DNA of 64,000 nt from Parabacteroides sp. An277 (lineage in GTDB: Bacteria; Bacteroidota; Bacteroidia; Bacteroidales; Tannerellaceae): the NCBI RefSeq assembly GCF_002159645.1, contig NZ_NFJB01000020.1:1-64000 (forward strand), written 5' to 3'. Positions 55,643-64,000 of this stretch are shown here, piece after piece. Every line of letters begins with the position of its first letter. Positions within the stretch are counted from its first letter, which is position 1. The notes under the pieces are model-generated. The model saw only the letters and a list, made by a program, of their open reading frames with translations, searched no databases and had not been told where the DNA came from. Both the position numbers and the translations under genes were made by a program.

Positions 55643-55675
55643 AAAAAGCCCCTTCCCACCGGAATGGAAAGAGGC
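55643..55675 (-). terminator. terminator of the 55.9-59.9 kb surface protein gene
   Basis: GCCCCTTCCC (55648-55657) pairs with GGAAAGAGGC (55666-55675) with two G-U pairs. Read leftward it is followed by TTTTTCT. It is immediately preceded by a single CTCTTAAGAG palindrome (55675-55684), the core of the array at 62736. The rest of 55510-55854 shows nothing recognisable. Confidence 0.75.
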
Positions 55676-55854
55676 TCTTAAGAGTTTTACGCTCCGGTCT
55701 TCCCAGAAGGGAGCGCGTTTTGAATAGAATTTTCTACTAATATTAATACTAACGTATTTCTTAGCTGCGGCGACTCTCGCGAGGGGCACGACCAGCTTAT
55801 TAACTATTTATTAACAACTTAAATTTATAATGTTATGAACTTATTTCTATTCAT

Positions 55855-58800
55855 TTATTTAACTACAACCTTGAAGCTTTCGCCGTCAACTGAAACTACT
55901 GCGATACCAGCTGGAACTGCGATCGTTTCGTTGTCGCTGTTAACTGTTTCGTTAGCAACTACCTTACCAAGGATCGTTGCGATTACTACGTTCTTGCCTT
56001 CTGCGCCCTTGATTACTACGGCACCGTCAACTGCTGTTACACTGATTGCACCGTTTGCTTCGATAGACTCGTTAGCTGTCGGGTTGCCTTCCGTGTAGTT
56101 TTCAGTCATGTTGAATACATCACCCTTGTCATAACCTTCGTCTACAACCAACGTACCGTTTACCCAACGTAAGTAACCTTCGTTAGTCGGTTTAGCCCAA
56201 TCTTCGTCTGCAGCACGCAAGTTGCCATCCAACCACTCCTTGTACTGCGTTTGAATCTTGAACGAACCAGTAGCATTGTCTTCGTAGCGGAATGCGAACT
56301 TAGCAATGTTGAAGTCGCTTTCACCCAAGAACAAGCTGTCTTTTACTTGCGTCATAGCAGCATCTTTGTAGATAACCAATGTATCGCCGAAGTGTTTACC
56401 AGGTACGAACGCCAACTTAGCTTTCATATCACCAGCTTCTACTTCGTGGATGTACGGATTGTCATGCTGCGTAGTCGTTTCGTAAACGTTAGCTGTATCC
56501 ATCAAGTTCACCAAGAAGCGGCCTTCTACGTAGTTCTTGCGGATTGCGTCGTGGCAGTGGTCTACGCCGTTTTCTTCACGCCAAGCTTCCGTGTTGTGCT
56601 CTTCCTGCATCGGGCAATACCATTCGCTTACGTTGTTCGGCTGAACCACCAAGAGATACTGCCAACGTGTATTCGTGCCACGGTTTACATAAGCTGTATC
56701 GACGAAGATAGCGTCTGCCAACTCGAATTGATTTTCGTTATCAATGTTCAAGAAGCTGATACCCGACTTCTGATCCTTCTTTTCATACAGCAACTGCGAA
56801 TGGTTCTCGTCGCGATAGATGCGAACCGTATCGAATGCAGCCTCGTTAGCCTTCACAACCGGACGATATTCAGGCATGGCTACCGGAGTGATCGTCATCA
56901 CGTCGTTGTAAACCGATGTGTAGTTACCTACTTGGTCCAAAGTACCTCTTGTAGCAGCGTTACCGGCGAAGACTTTGTTGCCCATCGTTGTGATGTTGTA
57001 GTTAGCTTCCAACTCATTGTCGTAGTTACCATACAACTTAACTTGTTCAGCCAAGAATGCTTCAGCTTCTTCAACATTAACAAGATCACTACGATCTACA
57101 GTATTCAATGCTACAATATGATAACCATCCGGCTGGATCTTCAATGCGAAGCGATCTACACCGTATGCCCATTCGCCTTCTTCATTGTAGATTGTTGAAT
57201 GGGTCTTGTTATCCTTATCTGCTACATAATATTCGCGACCATGTGCATCGTCATACTTAACGAACTCGTTGTTGTCATTGTTCTGGATAGCATACGGGAA
57301 GATAGCCAATACGCTTTCGCTCGGTACGGCGCCCTTCGAAGCATCCCAAGTATACAATGTGCTCTTAACGAATACCGTATCCGGAACCATTACCGACTCG
57401 TCCTTTTCGTTCTTCACGATTTCACCGTCTGCATCGCGTTGCGGTTTCATAGCCACGTGCAAGTTCCATTCGCCAGCGTTTTCGATGTCACCATCCAAAC
57501 CGATCTGGTGAGTCGTGCTGTGGTTCTTTTCTACCCAGTATGCATCGTTTACTTCATTTACTGCCTTGAAGGCTGCGATGTTGTAAACCGTATCTTGCAA
57601 CGCTTTGATATCGTTTACATACTTGAAGCCGTCGAACATGCCCGTAGTTACGAATGTCAACTTAATCGTATCTTCTGGCAATACGTTAGAACTCCAAATA
57701 TCCGTCGAGCTGGAAGCACCCTTTACAGCAGAGATCGCATAAACGCCATCTGCATCTGTGTTATACAAAGCCACTTCTTCCACCTTCACATCCGGATTTT
57801 CACGGTTGATGAATGTAGCGGTGTTGTTGTTGTCATTGTATTCAACAGCCCATTGAGCTTCTGGATATTCACCCTTCGTTGTGCCGATGTATTCAGCCTT
57901 CAAGTTGTATCCATTCTTGTCAGCCTGCATTGCTAACAACTTGCCCATCTTGTACTTCTGGTTGTCGTCAGCTTCACCGTAGCTATCCAACTTGTACTCT
58001 TTGTTGACAAACTGGATGTTCACGAACTTACCAGTCAACAATTTGGTGATGTCTGCACGGTTGCCACCGCCGAAGGTGATATCAGCCAAGAGTTTTACTT
58101 CCTCTGCATCATCCTGATCTGCTACCGTCAAGTAATACTTTTCATCGCTGTTATAAGTAGCCAAGCTGTATTCTTCGCCATCGATTGTGACACCGATACG
58201 TTCAATAGCTGTCTTTGCAGAAGGATTCAAATCTTTATCCGTGTCATCACCTGCCAAATAATAGATGGTGAATGTACTGATATAACGAGGTTCGTCCTTT
58301 GCTTGATCTTTTGCCCAAGTCTCTTCGCTAATTGTCTTGAACTTATAGCCTAAACCACTTGGCATAACGCCCTTGTTCGACCAAGAATCTTCTGTATCCA
58401 ATACGATGTATTCGTCTCCTACTTTGAAGCGATAAGTAGTAGCATCTTTATCTGTTGCAGGAACAGGTTCTGCTTCGATTGAAGAATCGAAAGCATCTGC
58501 ACCTTCCAACTTCGCATCACCGTCTGCATTGTCTTTGATAGTTAATGCAAAGCTTGAACCTTCCAATTCGTTCAGATAGTCAGCCTGGAAGCCCATTTCA
58601 CCTGATACATAGAGACCCCAGTAATTTGCGTTTGTTCCGCTTAAATCAGCTCCCGATAATTCCAATACAAAACCATTGTTGTATTCAGTGTTACCTACTG
58701 TTTCGAATGCGCCATCAGTTACATTGCTTGTAGTCAGAGGTTCACCCGTCTTCTTGTTGATGAATACATACTCAATCTTGCCTACCGCATTCTTTGACAT

Positions 58801-59949
58801 CTTTACAGACCATAAGAAATTGGCATCTGTAGCTTGAGAGCCATCATACTTTTCAACGGTATTGTCGCTCTTTGCCACATACATATTTCCACTAGAAGCA
58901 ACTTGGTATGCTAACAAATAGCAGTCATCACCAACCTTTGCAACTAACTTCTGTTCTCCTAAAAGTTTCGCAGCAGAAGCTTGGTCTGCAGTTACCTTTC
59001 CATTGCTACCAACTTTTACAATGTTTGAAGGTTTGCCATTACTTGGAGCTTCAGCCTTGCCAAAGAGCAAGTTGGCATCAGATGCCACGATTACTGCGTT
59101 TTTGTTTGCAGCACTAACGTTAGAAACCTCGTTGTTTTCCAATGCTTCCAACACCTCCTCAGCTGTAGCATTTGCTACTTCGATTTGACTTGCAGCTCCT
59201 TCCGTACTTGTAGAAGAATTTAATACATCCATCAAGTAGTCGCTTAAGTCTTCGTTTCCAGCGATTTCGTCTGCATCTACTTTAGCATAGATGTAACCAT
59301 TGTCGTCTTTTTGTACAATAGCAACCGCAGAGTTAATGGTTGTCTTAGTCACCATTTTAGAGATAGGAGTCTCTGTACCTGTGATAAGAATACCTACAGG
59401 GAACTCATTCTGTTCATTAACAATGGCATTGTTTGTTGTGATAGTACAATTGTTAATGGTAAAAACAGCCTCTTCATCTGTGGTGTTGATGCTTATACCA
59501 TTAGCTAACTTACCATCTTTTGCAGAACCTTCGAGAGTCACATTGTCGATAGTAACATCATCAATAGCTTGTCCCTCTTCTGAAGTATCCGCACCTACAA
59601 GAATACCTGTCTTTTGAGAACGATTGCTTCCTGCAGATTCATAGTCAATCGTTAAATTCTTAATCGTTACACCACTTGCCTTAATGTGTAAACGACCTTT
59701 CAACGTATGACCTTGTCCATCAAGAGTAGCGTTTTCTTGGTCAATAACCCAAACGCCATTTTCTGCTTTTACGGTGTAGTCTCCTGTCAACTCTGTTGTT
59801 TCTCCAGCTTCAAATGTATAATCTTCCGATGTTTCAGCCGTAACAGCTGTAACTGCAGGAAGAGCTGCATTTACTGGAGCCACATACGCCAGCGACACAC
59901 CACCAGCCAGCAAAGCGCCGGCACAAAGCGTAAGTACTTTTTTGTTCAT
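55855..59949 (-). CDS. giant surface protein with a DUF6383-type C-terminus, paralog B
   Basis: This 1364-residue protein has the signal peptide MNKKVLTLCAGALLAGGVSLAYA, like paralog A. Residues about 60-220 show a right-handed beta-helix pattern (LDGQGHTLKGRLHIKASG, VTIKNLTIDY, DDVTIDNVTLEG, FTINNCTITTNN), which is not found in paralog A. The middle is Asn/Asp-rich and without a catalytic motif. The C-terminal third is recognisably like paralog A (FAFRYED, FLVNLMDTAN), and the last about 75 residues are nearly identical to it, ending in VPAGIAVVSVDGESFKVVVK. Its promoter block is nearly the same as that of paralog A, but its leader is about four times as long. A surface-layer or adhesin role is inferred from abundance signals only. 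Confidence 0.85.
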   Translation of the reverse strand: MNKKVLTLCAGALLAGGVSLAYVAPVNAALPAVTAVTAETSEDYTFEAGETTELTGDYTVKAENGVWVIDQENATLDGQGHTLKGRLHIKASGVTIKNLTIDYESAGSNRSQKTGILVGADTSEEGQAIDDVTIDNVTLEGSAKDGKLANGISINTTDEEAVFTINNCTITTNNAIVNEQNEFPVGILITGTETPISKMVTKTTINSAVAIVQKDDNGYIYAKVDADEIAGNEDLSDYLMDVLNSSTSTEGAASQIEVANATAEEVLEALENNEVSNVSAANKNAVIVASDANLLFGKAEAPSNGKPSNIVKVGSNGKVTADQASAAKLLGEQKLVAKVGDDCYLLAYQVASSGNMYVAKSDNTVEKYDGSQATDANFLWSVKMSKNAVGKIEYVFINKKTGEPLTTSNVTDGAFETVGNTEYNNGFVLELSGADLSGTNANYWGLYVSGEMGFQADYLNELEGSSFALTIKDNADGDAKLEGADAFDSSIEAEPVPATDKDATTYRFKVGDEYIVLDTEDSWSNKGVMPSGLGYKFKTISEETWAKDQAKDEPRYISTFTIYYLAGDDTDKDLNPSAKTAIERIGVTIDGEEYSLATYNSDEKYYLTVADQDDAEEVKLLADITFGGGNRADITKLLTGKFVNIQFVNKEYKLDSYGEADDNQKYKMGKLLAMQADKNGYNLKAEYIGTTKGEYPEAQWAVEYNDNNNTATFINRENPDVKVEEVALYNTDADGVYAISAVKGASSSTDIWSSNVLPEDTIKLTFVTTGMFDGFKYVNDIKALQDTVYNIAAFKAVNEVNDAYWVEKNHSTTHQIGLDGDIENAGEWNLHVAMKPQRDADGEIVKNEKDESVMVPDTVFVKSTLYTWDASKGAVPSESVLAIFPYAIQNNDNNEFVKYDDAHGREYYVADKDNKTHSTIYNEEGEWAYGVDRFALKIQPDGYHIVALNTVDRSDLVNVEEAEAFLAEQVKLYGNYDNELEANYNITTMGNKVFAGNAATRGTLDQVGNYTSVYNDVMTITPVAMPEYRPVVKANEAAFDTVRIYRDENHSQLLYEKKDQKSGISFLNIDNENQFELADAIFVDTAYVNRGTNTRWQYLLVVQPNNVSEWYCPMQEEHNTEAWREENGVDHCHDAIRKNYVEGRFLVNLMDTANVYETTTQHDNPYIHEVEAGDMKAKLAFVPGKHFGDTLVIYKDAAMTQVKDSLFLGESDFNIAKFAFRYEDNATGSFKIQTQYKEWLDGNLRAADEDWAKPTNEGYLRWVNGTLVVDEGYDKGDVFNMTENYTEGNPTANESIEANGAISVTAVDGAVVIKGAEGKNVVIATILGKVVANETVNSDNETIAVPAGIAVVSVDGESFKVVVK

Positions 59950-60366
59950 AAGATTTAAAATTTTAATTATACAAAAATGTTTGATTAATAAACTCTTGAT
60001 TAAATCTTACGAAGATTAGTACAACGCACCCGGCTTTGATTACGGACATAAAGAAAGCGCGGGCTTACGTTGTCTATTATTTCAGTTGAGGCATCGGCAA
60101 ACGCCCACAAGGTAACAATAGAACAACAGCCCGCGCCTATACGATTATATTTTTCAGTTTCCCCGTACTGATACATATACTTATGATATGCACAAATTAT
60201 AGGAAACCTCACAATTAACTCGTACTTAGCGCAAGCATTTACTGTCCATCATCCCACCTTGTAAAAAATTTTGCCGATTTTCAACTGAGGAATAATCTTC
60301 GTAAAATGCTTGTCAATATTTCAATGATTCCCTAAGTCGGAAACGCTCTCCGATGCGGAATCGATG
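59950..60366 (-). promoter_or_regulatory. long structured 5' leader of paralog B
   Basis: The shared promoter places initiation near 60360, giving a leader of about 410 nt, against about 100 nt for paralog A. Its strongest structure is GCGCGGGCT (60057-60065) with AGCCCGCGC (60128-60136); adjacent bases extend this into TTGTCTATT/AATAGAACAA pairing. A 70-codon frame inside it has no support as a gene. No riboswitch class is recognised. Confidence 0.5.
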
Positions 60367-60479
60367 CAAAGGTAAGGAGGAAAAATGAAATAGCAAGAGT
60401 TTTAGACAAAAACTTTTTGGTTTTTATCCGAAAGTAGGTGATTTGAGGACAAAACCCCAAGGTTTGGAGGATGAAATCC
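60340..60479 (-). promoter_or_regulatory. promoter block of paralog B, duplicate of 42975-43113
   Basis: The minus strand has TACCTTTG (60374-60367) as -7 and CTTG (60397-60394) as -33, 19 nt apart. The dyad AAACC-n4-GGTTT (60452-60465) lies 55 nt upstream of the -33. Most bases match the block ahead of paralog A. Confidence 0.8.
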
Positions 60480-60577
60480 ATCTGGAAGCACATAGACTCA
60501 TATTCCGGATATTCTCTTTTCAAACCGAAGAAAAACTTCCCAATCCGGCATGAAAACTTCCTTTCCTAACGACAATT

Positions 60578-60672
60578 TCTTCACGCATCGACGATATTTC
60601 TTTATCTTTAAGCTAAAGATATACAAATATCGGCGATACTTATACAAACATCGTCGATATTTACAGAAATCA
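60578..60672. repeat. 21-bp phased array with changing palindromes
   Basis: Palindrome centres lie at 60591, 60612, 60633 and 60654, exactly 21 bp apart. The palindromes are ATCGACGAT, TATCTTTAAGCTAAAGATA, TATCGGCGATA and ATCGTCGAT. Thus the phase is kept but the sequence varies. It lies between the divergent paralog B promoter and cysS. Confidence 0.8.
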
Positions 60673-60771
60673 CAATAGGGAAAAGAAGTTTTTACGGCGT
60701 CGGAGTAAGTTTTCTTTAGGGCAATTTGAGTTCTTCCCCGGCGAAAGGACAAAAGAAATGTTTTTTATTCT

Positions 60772-60779
60772 TACCTTTG
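60772..60779 (+). promoter_or_regulatory. -7 box for cysS
   Basis: TACCTTTG is a full TAnnTTTG match, 28 nt before the ATG. Confidence 0.65.
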
Positions 60780-60807
60780 CATCCGTACAATACAAATTAG
60801 GAAAGTT

Positions 60808-62283
60808 ATGGAACATCCATTGCAGATTTATAATACATTAAGCAGAAAGAAAGAAACGTTTGTGCCGTTGCACGAACCGTTTGTGGGCATGTATGTATGC
60901 GGACCGACGGTATATGGCGACGCGCATCTGGGTCATGCACGGCCAGCCATTACATTCGATATTCTTTTCCGGTATTTGAAACATATCGGCTATAAAGTCC
61001 GCTACGTGCGGAACATTACCGACGTAGGCCATCTGGAACACGACGCCGATAGCGGTGAAGACAAAATAGCAAAGAAAGCACGCCTCGAACAACTCGAACC
61101 GATGGAGGTAGCGCAATATTATATAAATAGGTATCACCACGCGATGGAAGCGCTCAACGTGCTTCCGCCCAGTATCGAACCACTTGCTTCGGGGCATATC
61201 ATCGAGCAAATCGAACTGGTTAAGCAAATCCTCGCCCAGGGTTATGCATACGAAAGTCAAGGTTCGGTCTACTTCGACGTAGAGAAATACAACAAGGAAC
61301 ACCGGTATGGCATTCTTTCGGGACGTAATATCGAGGAAATGCTCAATACGACCCGCGCGCTCGACGGGCAAGAAGAAAAGCGAAACCCGATAGATTTCGC
61401 CCTATGGAAATGCGCCCAACCGGAACATATCATGCGCTGGCCCTCGCCTTGGAGCGACGGTTTCCCTGGATGGCATTGCGAATGCACAGCCATGGGACGG
61501 AAGTATCTGGGCGAGCAGTTCGATATCCACGGAGGCGGTATGGATTTGATTTTCCCACATCACGAATGCGAAATCGCCCAAGCCGTCGCTTCCGAAGGAC
61601 ATGAGATGGTACATTATTGGATGCATAATAACATGATTACCATCAACGGGCAGAAGATGGGCAAGTCGTTGGGGAACTTCATTACGTTGGAAGAGTTCTT
61701 TGCAGGCTCGAATCCGCTTTTGACGCAAGCCTATTCGCCCATGACGATTCGTTTCTTTATCCTCCAAGCCCATTACCGGAGCACGGTCGACTTTAGCAAC
61801 GATGCGCTCCAAGCCGCAGAAAAGGGCCTCGCCCGCCTTTTGGACGCATACGCCAGCCTGGCAAAGCTGAAAGCATCGGAAAGCTCTTCGGTAGATATAA
61901 AGGGATTGCGGGCCAAATGCTTCGAGGCGATGAACGATGACCTGAACACGCCTATCGTCATCTCGCACCTCTTCGACGCTACCCGCCTCATCAATTCCAT
62001 CAAAGACGGGAAGGATACGATTTCGGAAGCCGACCTGAACGAGCTCCGCGAGGTGTTCCATCTATTCATCTTCGACCTCCTCGGCCTGAAAGACGAAGCC
62101 CGGAGCGGCGAAGAAAACGGAAGCATCGAAGCCTTCAGCAAGGCGATGGACCTGCTCCTCGCGATCCGCCAACAGGCAAAGGCCAATAAAGACTGGGCTA
62201 CCTCCGACAAAATCCGCAACGAACTGACCGCCCTCGGCTTCACCATCAAGGATACGAAAGAAGGGACGGAATGGAAACTATAA
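60808..62283 (+). CDS. cysS: cysteinyl-tRNA synthetase
   Basis: This 491-residue class I synthetase charges tRNA-Cys. The zinc ligand C31 and HIGH-type motif are in [18 protein letters not shown] (HLGH 40-43). The other zinc ligands lie in [10 protein letters not shown] and the HHECEIAQ stretch. The KMSKS-type motif is [14 protein letters not shown] helical anticodon-binding domain follows, with typical [15 protein letters not shown] at the end. The length matches the family. The thioesterase gene starts 19 nt downstream and may be cotranscribed. Confidence 0.97.
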   Translation: MEHPLQIYNTLSRKKETFVPLHEPFVGMYVCGPTVYGDAHLGHARPAITFDILFRYLKHIGYKVRYVRNITDVGHLEHDADSGEDKIAKKARLEQLEPMEVAQYYINRYHHAMEALNVLPPSIEPLASGHIIEQIELVKQILAQGYAYESQGSVYFDVEKYNKEHRYGILSGRNIEEMLNTTRALDGQEEKRNPIDFALWKCAQPEHIMRWPSPWSDGFPGWHCECTAMGRKYLGEQFDIHGGGMDLIFPHHECEIAQAVASEGHEMVHYWMHNNMITINGQKMGKSLGNFITLEEFFAGSNPLLTQAYSPMTIRFFILQAHYRSTVDFSNDALQAAEKGLARLLDAYASLAKLKASESSSVDIKGLRAKCFEAMNDDLNTPIVISHLFDATRLINSIKDGKDTISEADLNELREVFHLFIFDLLGLKDEARSGEENGSIEAFSKAMDLLLAIRQQAKANKDWATSDKIRNELTALGFTIKDTKEGTEWKL

Positions 62284-62302
62284 TATATTATATATAGGTA
62301 TA

Positions 62303-62710
62303 ATGGACATATTTGAATTCTTGAAAGGCGACCGCTTTGCCGTGAACGCGGGCGTCGAACTCTTGGAAGTAGGCAACGGCTATGCGAAAGCACGCATGGA
62401 AATCAAGCCGGAGCACCTGAACGGAGGCGGCGTCTGCCAAGGGGGCGCTATCTTCACACTGGCCGATTTGGCGTTCGCGGCCGCTTCGAACAGCCACGCT
62501 CGCTTGACGCTCTCCATCAACTCGACCATCAACTTTTTTCGCGCCGAAAGCAGCGGGTATCTGTACGCCGAAGCCCGCGAAGTGCTCGACAAGAAGCGAC
62601 TCTCGAACTGCGAAGTGCGCATCACAAACGAAGCCGGCCGGCTCGTCGCTACCTTCAACGGGACAGGCTATCGGAAAGAGACCGAACTCCCCTTCGAACC
62701 GATTGTTTGA
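62303..62710 (+). CDS. PaaI-like hotdog-fold thioesterase
   Basis: This 135-residue enzyme probably hydrolyses an acyl-CoA or aryl-CoA thioester. The hotdog signature LNGGGVCQGGAIFTLADLAF (35-54) contains the active-site aspartate D51 and the conserved glycines. It is followed by beta strands TLSINSTINFFRA and NCEVRITNEAGRLVATFNGTGY. The family forms a tetramer in the cytoplasm. It follows cysS by 19 nt on the same strand, and its 3' end faces the array at 62736. The natural substrate is not defined by sequence. Confidence 0.88.
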   Translation: MDIFEFLKGDRFAVNAGVELLEVGNGYAKARMEIKPEHLNGGGVCQGGAIFTLADLAFAAASNSHARLTLSINSTINFFRAESSGYLYAEAREVLDKKRLSNCEVRITNEAGRLVATFNGTGYRKETELPFEPIV

Positions 62711-62735
62711 CCCTTCAAAAAAGGGGCGGATGACG

Positions 62736-62886
62736 ACTCTTAAGAGTTGGGCGTTACGACTCTTAAGAGTTGCCGCTCCTAACTCTTAAGAGTTTCCCGA
62801 CCCAACTCTTAAGAGTTTCCGAGACCCACTCTTAAGAGTTATCGAGACCCCTTTCCAAGAGGCACGGAGAGAAACTCTTAGGAGTT
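62736..62886. repeat. 23-bp phased palindromic array, five units plus a degenerate seventh
   Basis: ACTCTTAAGAGTT starts at 62736, 62759, 62782, 62805 and 62828, exactly 23 bp apart. The next position (62851) is degenerate, and 62874 again has ACTCTTAGGAGTT in register. It fills the gap between two converging genes. A solitary copy of the palindrome is at 55675-55684. Confidence 0.92.
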
Positions 62887-62892
62887 TGTTTC

Positions 62893-63459
62893 TCAATCTC
62901 TTAACAACTTCTCTATCACTTTCGGATAATACGCATATTCCAGCCGATGCACCTTGGCGGCAACCTCTTCCGGCGTATCCGAGGGCAAAACCGGGCACGA
63001 AGCTTGGAAAATGACCGTTCCCTCGTCGTAATGCTCATTAATATAATGTATCGTAATACCCGATTCCGCCTCGCCGGCCGCCACGACCGCCTCATGCACG
63101 CGCATTCCATACATGCCCTTCCCGCCAAACTTCGGCAAAAGAGCCGGATGGATATTCACGATCCGATCCGGAAAAGCCCGGAGCAACGCATCCGGTACCA
63201 TACACAAAAAACCCGCCAAGACGATAAAATCAATTTCATACCGGCGCAAAAGCGTCACGACCGACTCGCCCGACGCCCAATCCGCCTTCAAAACCACCTC
63301 CGAAGGGATACCCAACCGGACCGCACGCTCCAAAACACCTGCTTTCGGATTGTTCGACACGATAAGAGCCACCTTAATCCTATCATTCTGAGAAAAGTAT
63401 TGAGCGATATTTTCCGCATTCGTCCCCGCTCCGGACGCCAAAATAGCAATCTTCTTCAT
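62893..63459 (-). CDS. purN: phosphoribosylglycinamide formyltransferase
   Basis: This 188-residue enzyme transfers a formyl group from 10-formyltetrahydrofolate to GAR in purine synthesis. Motifs are AILASGAGTNAENI (6-19) for the substrate phosphate, and NIHPALLPKFGGKGMYG with the catalytic N and H. The loop SGITIHYINEHYDEGTVIFQ holds the conserved aspartate. It is monocistronic or begins a separate unit, divergent from acpP. The converging array lies just beyond its stop. No -7 box was clear in the 63460-63528 stretch. Confidence 0.95.
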   Translation of the reverse strand: MKKIAILASGAGTNAENIAQYFSQNDRIKVALIVSNNPKAGVLERAVRLGIPSEVVLKADWASGESVVTLLRRYEIDFIVLAGFLCMVPDALLRAFPDRIVNIHPALLPKFGGKGMYGMRVHEAVVAAGEAESGITIHYINEHYDEGTVIFQASCPVLPSDTPEEVAAKVHRLEYAYYPKVIEKLLRD

Positions 63460-63528
63460 GATTCATTTCAAAATTTGTGCACAAGAAAAGAAAAAATGTG
63501 CAGTTTACCGCATTTTTCCCCATGAAAA

Positions 63529-63560
63529 TTGTGTCGTTCCATAAAAAATTCGTTTCTTTG
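63529..63560 (+). promoter_or_regulatory. acpP-fabF promoter
   Basis: TTTCTTTG (63553-63560) differs from TAnnTTTG at one position, and TTG (63529-63531), 21 nt upstream, fits -33. It gives a leader of about 45 nt. Confidence 0.5.
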
Positions 63561-63611
63561 CACCCGAAATAAGAAGTATAAACGTAATTATTAATCTAAA
63601 AATCAAAAGTT

Positions 63612-63848
63612 ATGTCTGAAGTTGCTGAAAAGGTAAAGAATATCATCGTTGATAAACTGAGCGTAGAAGAATCAGAAGTTACGAATGAAGCAAGCTTTAC
63701 AAACGATTTAGGAGCAGACTCACTGGATACAGTAGAGTTGATCATGGAATTTGAGAAAGAATTCGGTATTTCAATTCCGGATGATCAGGCAGAAAAGATT
63801 ACTACAGTTGGTGACGCTATCGCTTATATCGAAGCTAACGCGAAGTAA
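63612..63848 (+). CDS. acpP: acyl carrier protein
   Basis: This 78-residue acidic four-helix protein carries growing acyl chains in fatty-acid synthesis. The phosphopantetheine-bearing serine is S37 in [19 protein letters not shown] (cut to GADSLD). Helix II-III and the end [12 protein letters not shown] are canonical. fabF starts 21 nt after the stop, the usual acpP-fabF order. The frame has the strong, biased codon use of a highly expressed gene. Confidence 0.98.
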   Translation: MSEVAEKVKNIIVDKLSVEESEVTNEASFTNDLGADSLDTVELIMEFEKEFGISIPDDQAEKITTVGDAIAYIEANAK

Positions 63849-63869
63849 TCCAATTATTATTCTTAACGT

Positions 63870-64000
63870 ATGGAATTAAAAAGAGTAGTAGTAACAGGTC
63901 TTGGTGTTATTTCTCCTCTTGGTAATACCCTCGCTGAAACATGGGAGGGTCTTATCAATGGGAGAAGTGGCGCAGGTCCTATTACTCAATTTGATGCATC
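63870..64000 (+). CDS. fabF: beta-ketoacyl-ACP synthase II, 5' part only
   Basis: The first 43 codons are present and run off the right edge. They read [20 protein letters not shown] and continue with [17 protein letters not shown], the typical N-terminal thiolase-fold strand and loop of FabF. The enzyme condenses malonyl-ACP with acyl-ACP. Its active-site Cys-His-His lie beyond the window. The start is 21 nt after acpP on the same strand, so it is cotranscribed. Confidence 0.95.
   Translation, partial: MELKRVVVTGLGVISPLGNTLAETWEGLINGRSGAGPITQFDA

Noticed and set aside
60000-60212. 70-codon frame in the leader of paralog B
   Set aside because: It lies across the GC-rich hairpin, without a usable start context or any conserved domain.

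Overview
The window comes from a gut-type member of the Bacteroidales, most likely the Parabacteroides/Tannerellaceae-Porphyromonadaceae side of the order. Supporting signs are a SusC/SusD pair, lipoprotein glycosidases, a tmRNA whose tag reads GENNYALAA, giant surface proteins with type IX-secretion-like C-termini, and the Bacteroidetes -7 box TAnnTTTG in front of at least a dozen genes. No rRNA, tRNA, CRISPR array, phage or complete insertion sequence was seen.

Layout. 1-6.6 kb: tmRNA (ssrA), then a leftward susC-susD-small secreted protein operon. 7.1-12.9 kb: a tight leftward five-gene run of ttcA-like gene, DUF486 membrane protein, polytopic membrane protein, beta-propeller lipoprotein with a CxxCH motif, and GH13 alpha-amylase. 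13.2-15.2 kb: a GH29 fucosidase lipoprotein. 15.7-20.5 kb: an SRPBCC protein and the lptF/G-ribBA-aspC operon. 21-27.1 kb: a DUF362 protein, then a leftward operon of a degenerate Mur-ligase-like gene, DUF4924, rmlD, prfC and apbE. 27.5-34 kb: rpsA, a HAD phosphatase, a DUF4858-like protein, mnmD and argS. 34.2-45.8 kb: a 1401-aa surface protein, a 1400-aa surface protein and a TonB-dependent receptor. 46.7-55.5 kb: a GH2 lipoprotein, nrdD-nrdG and mutL with a small membrane-anchored partner. 55.9-60 kb: a second giant surface protein paralogous to the one at 38.7-42.9 kb. 60.8-64 kb: cysS, a thioesterase, purN, acpP and the start of fabF.

Functionally the window mixes housekeeping genes (translation, riboflavin, dNTP supply, purines, fatty acids, mismatch repair, LPS export) with surface glycan use (SusCD, GH13, GH29, GH2) and a high-expression surface layer. 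The two giant paralogs share signal peptide, C-terminal third and a near-identical promoter block of about 135 bp.

The most unusual feature is in the intergenic DNA. Ten intergenic regions carry short tandem arrays whose unit contains a palindrome and whose period is either 21-23 bp or 41-42 bp, that is about two or four turns of B-DNA. Units are nearly uniform within most arrays but differ between loci. Several loci share a core or backbone (13.0/27.2 kb; 20.7/60.6 kb; 30.9/46.3 kb; 62.7 kb with a single copy at 55.7 kb). In the 60.6 kb array the palindrome sequence changes from unit to unit while the 21-bp phase is kept, which suggests that spacing is what is preserved. Two arrays lie in or beside larger inverted-repeat (MITE-like) structures at 30.7-31.55 kb and 46.0-46.3 kb. 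I do not recognise these arrays as a named family.
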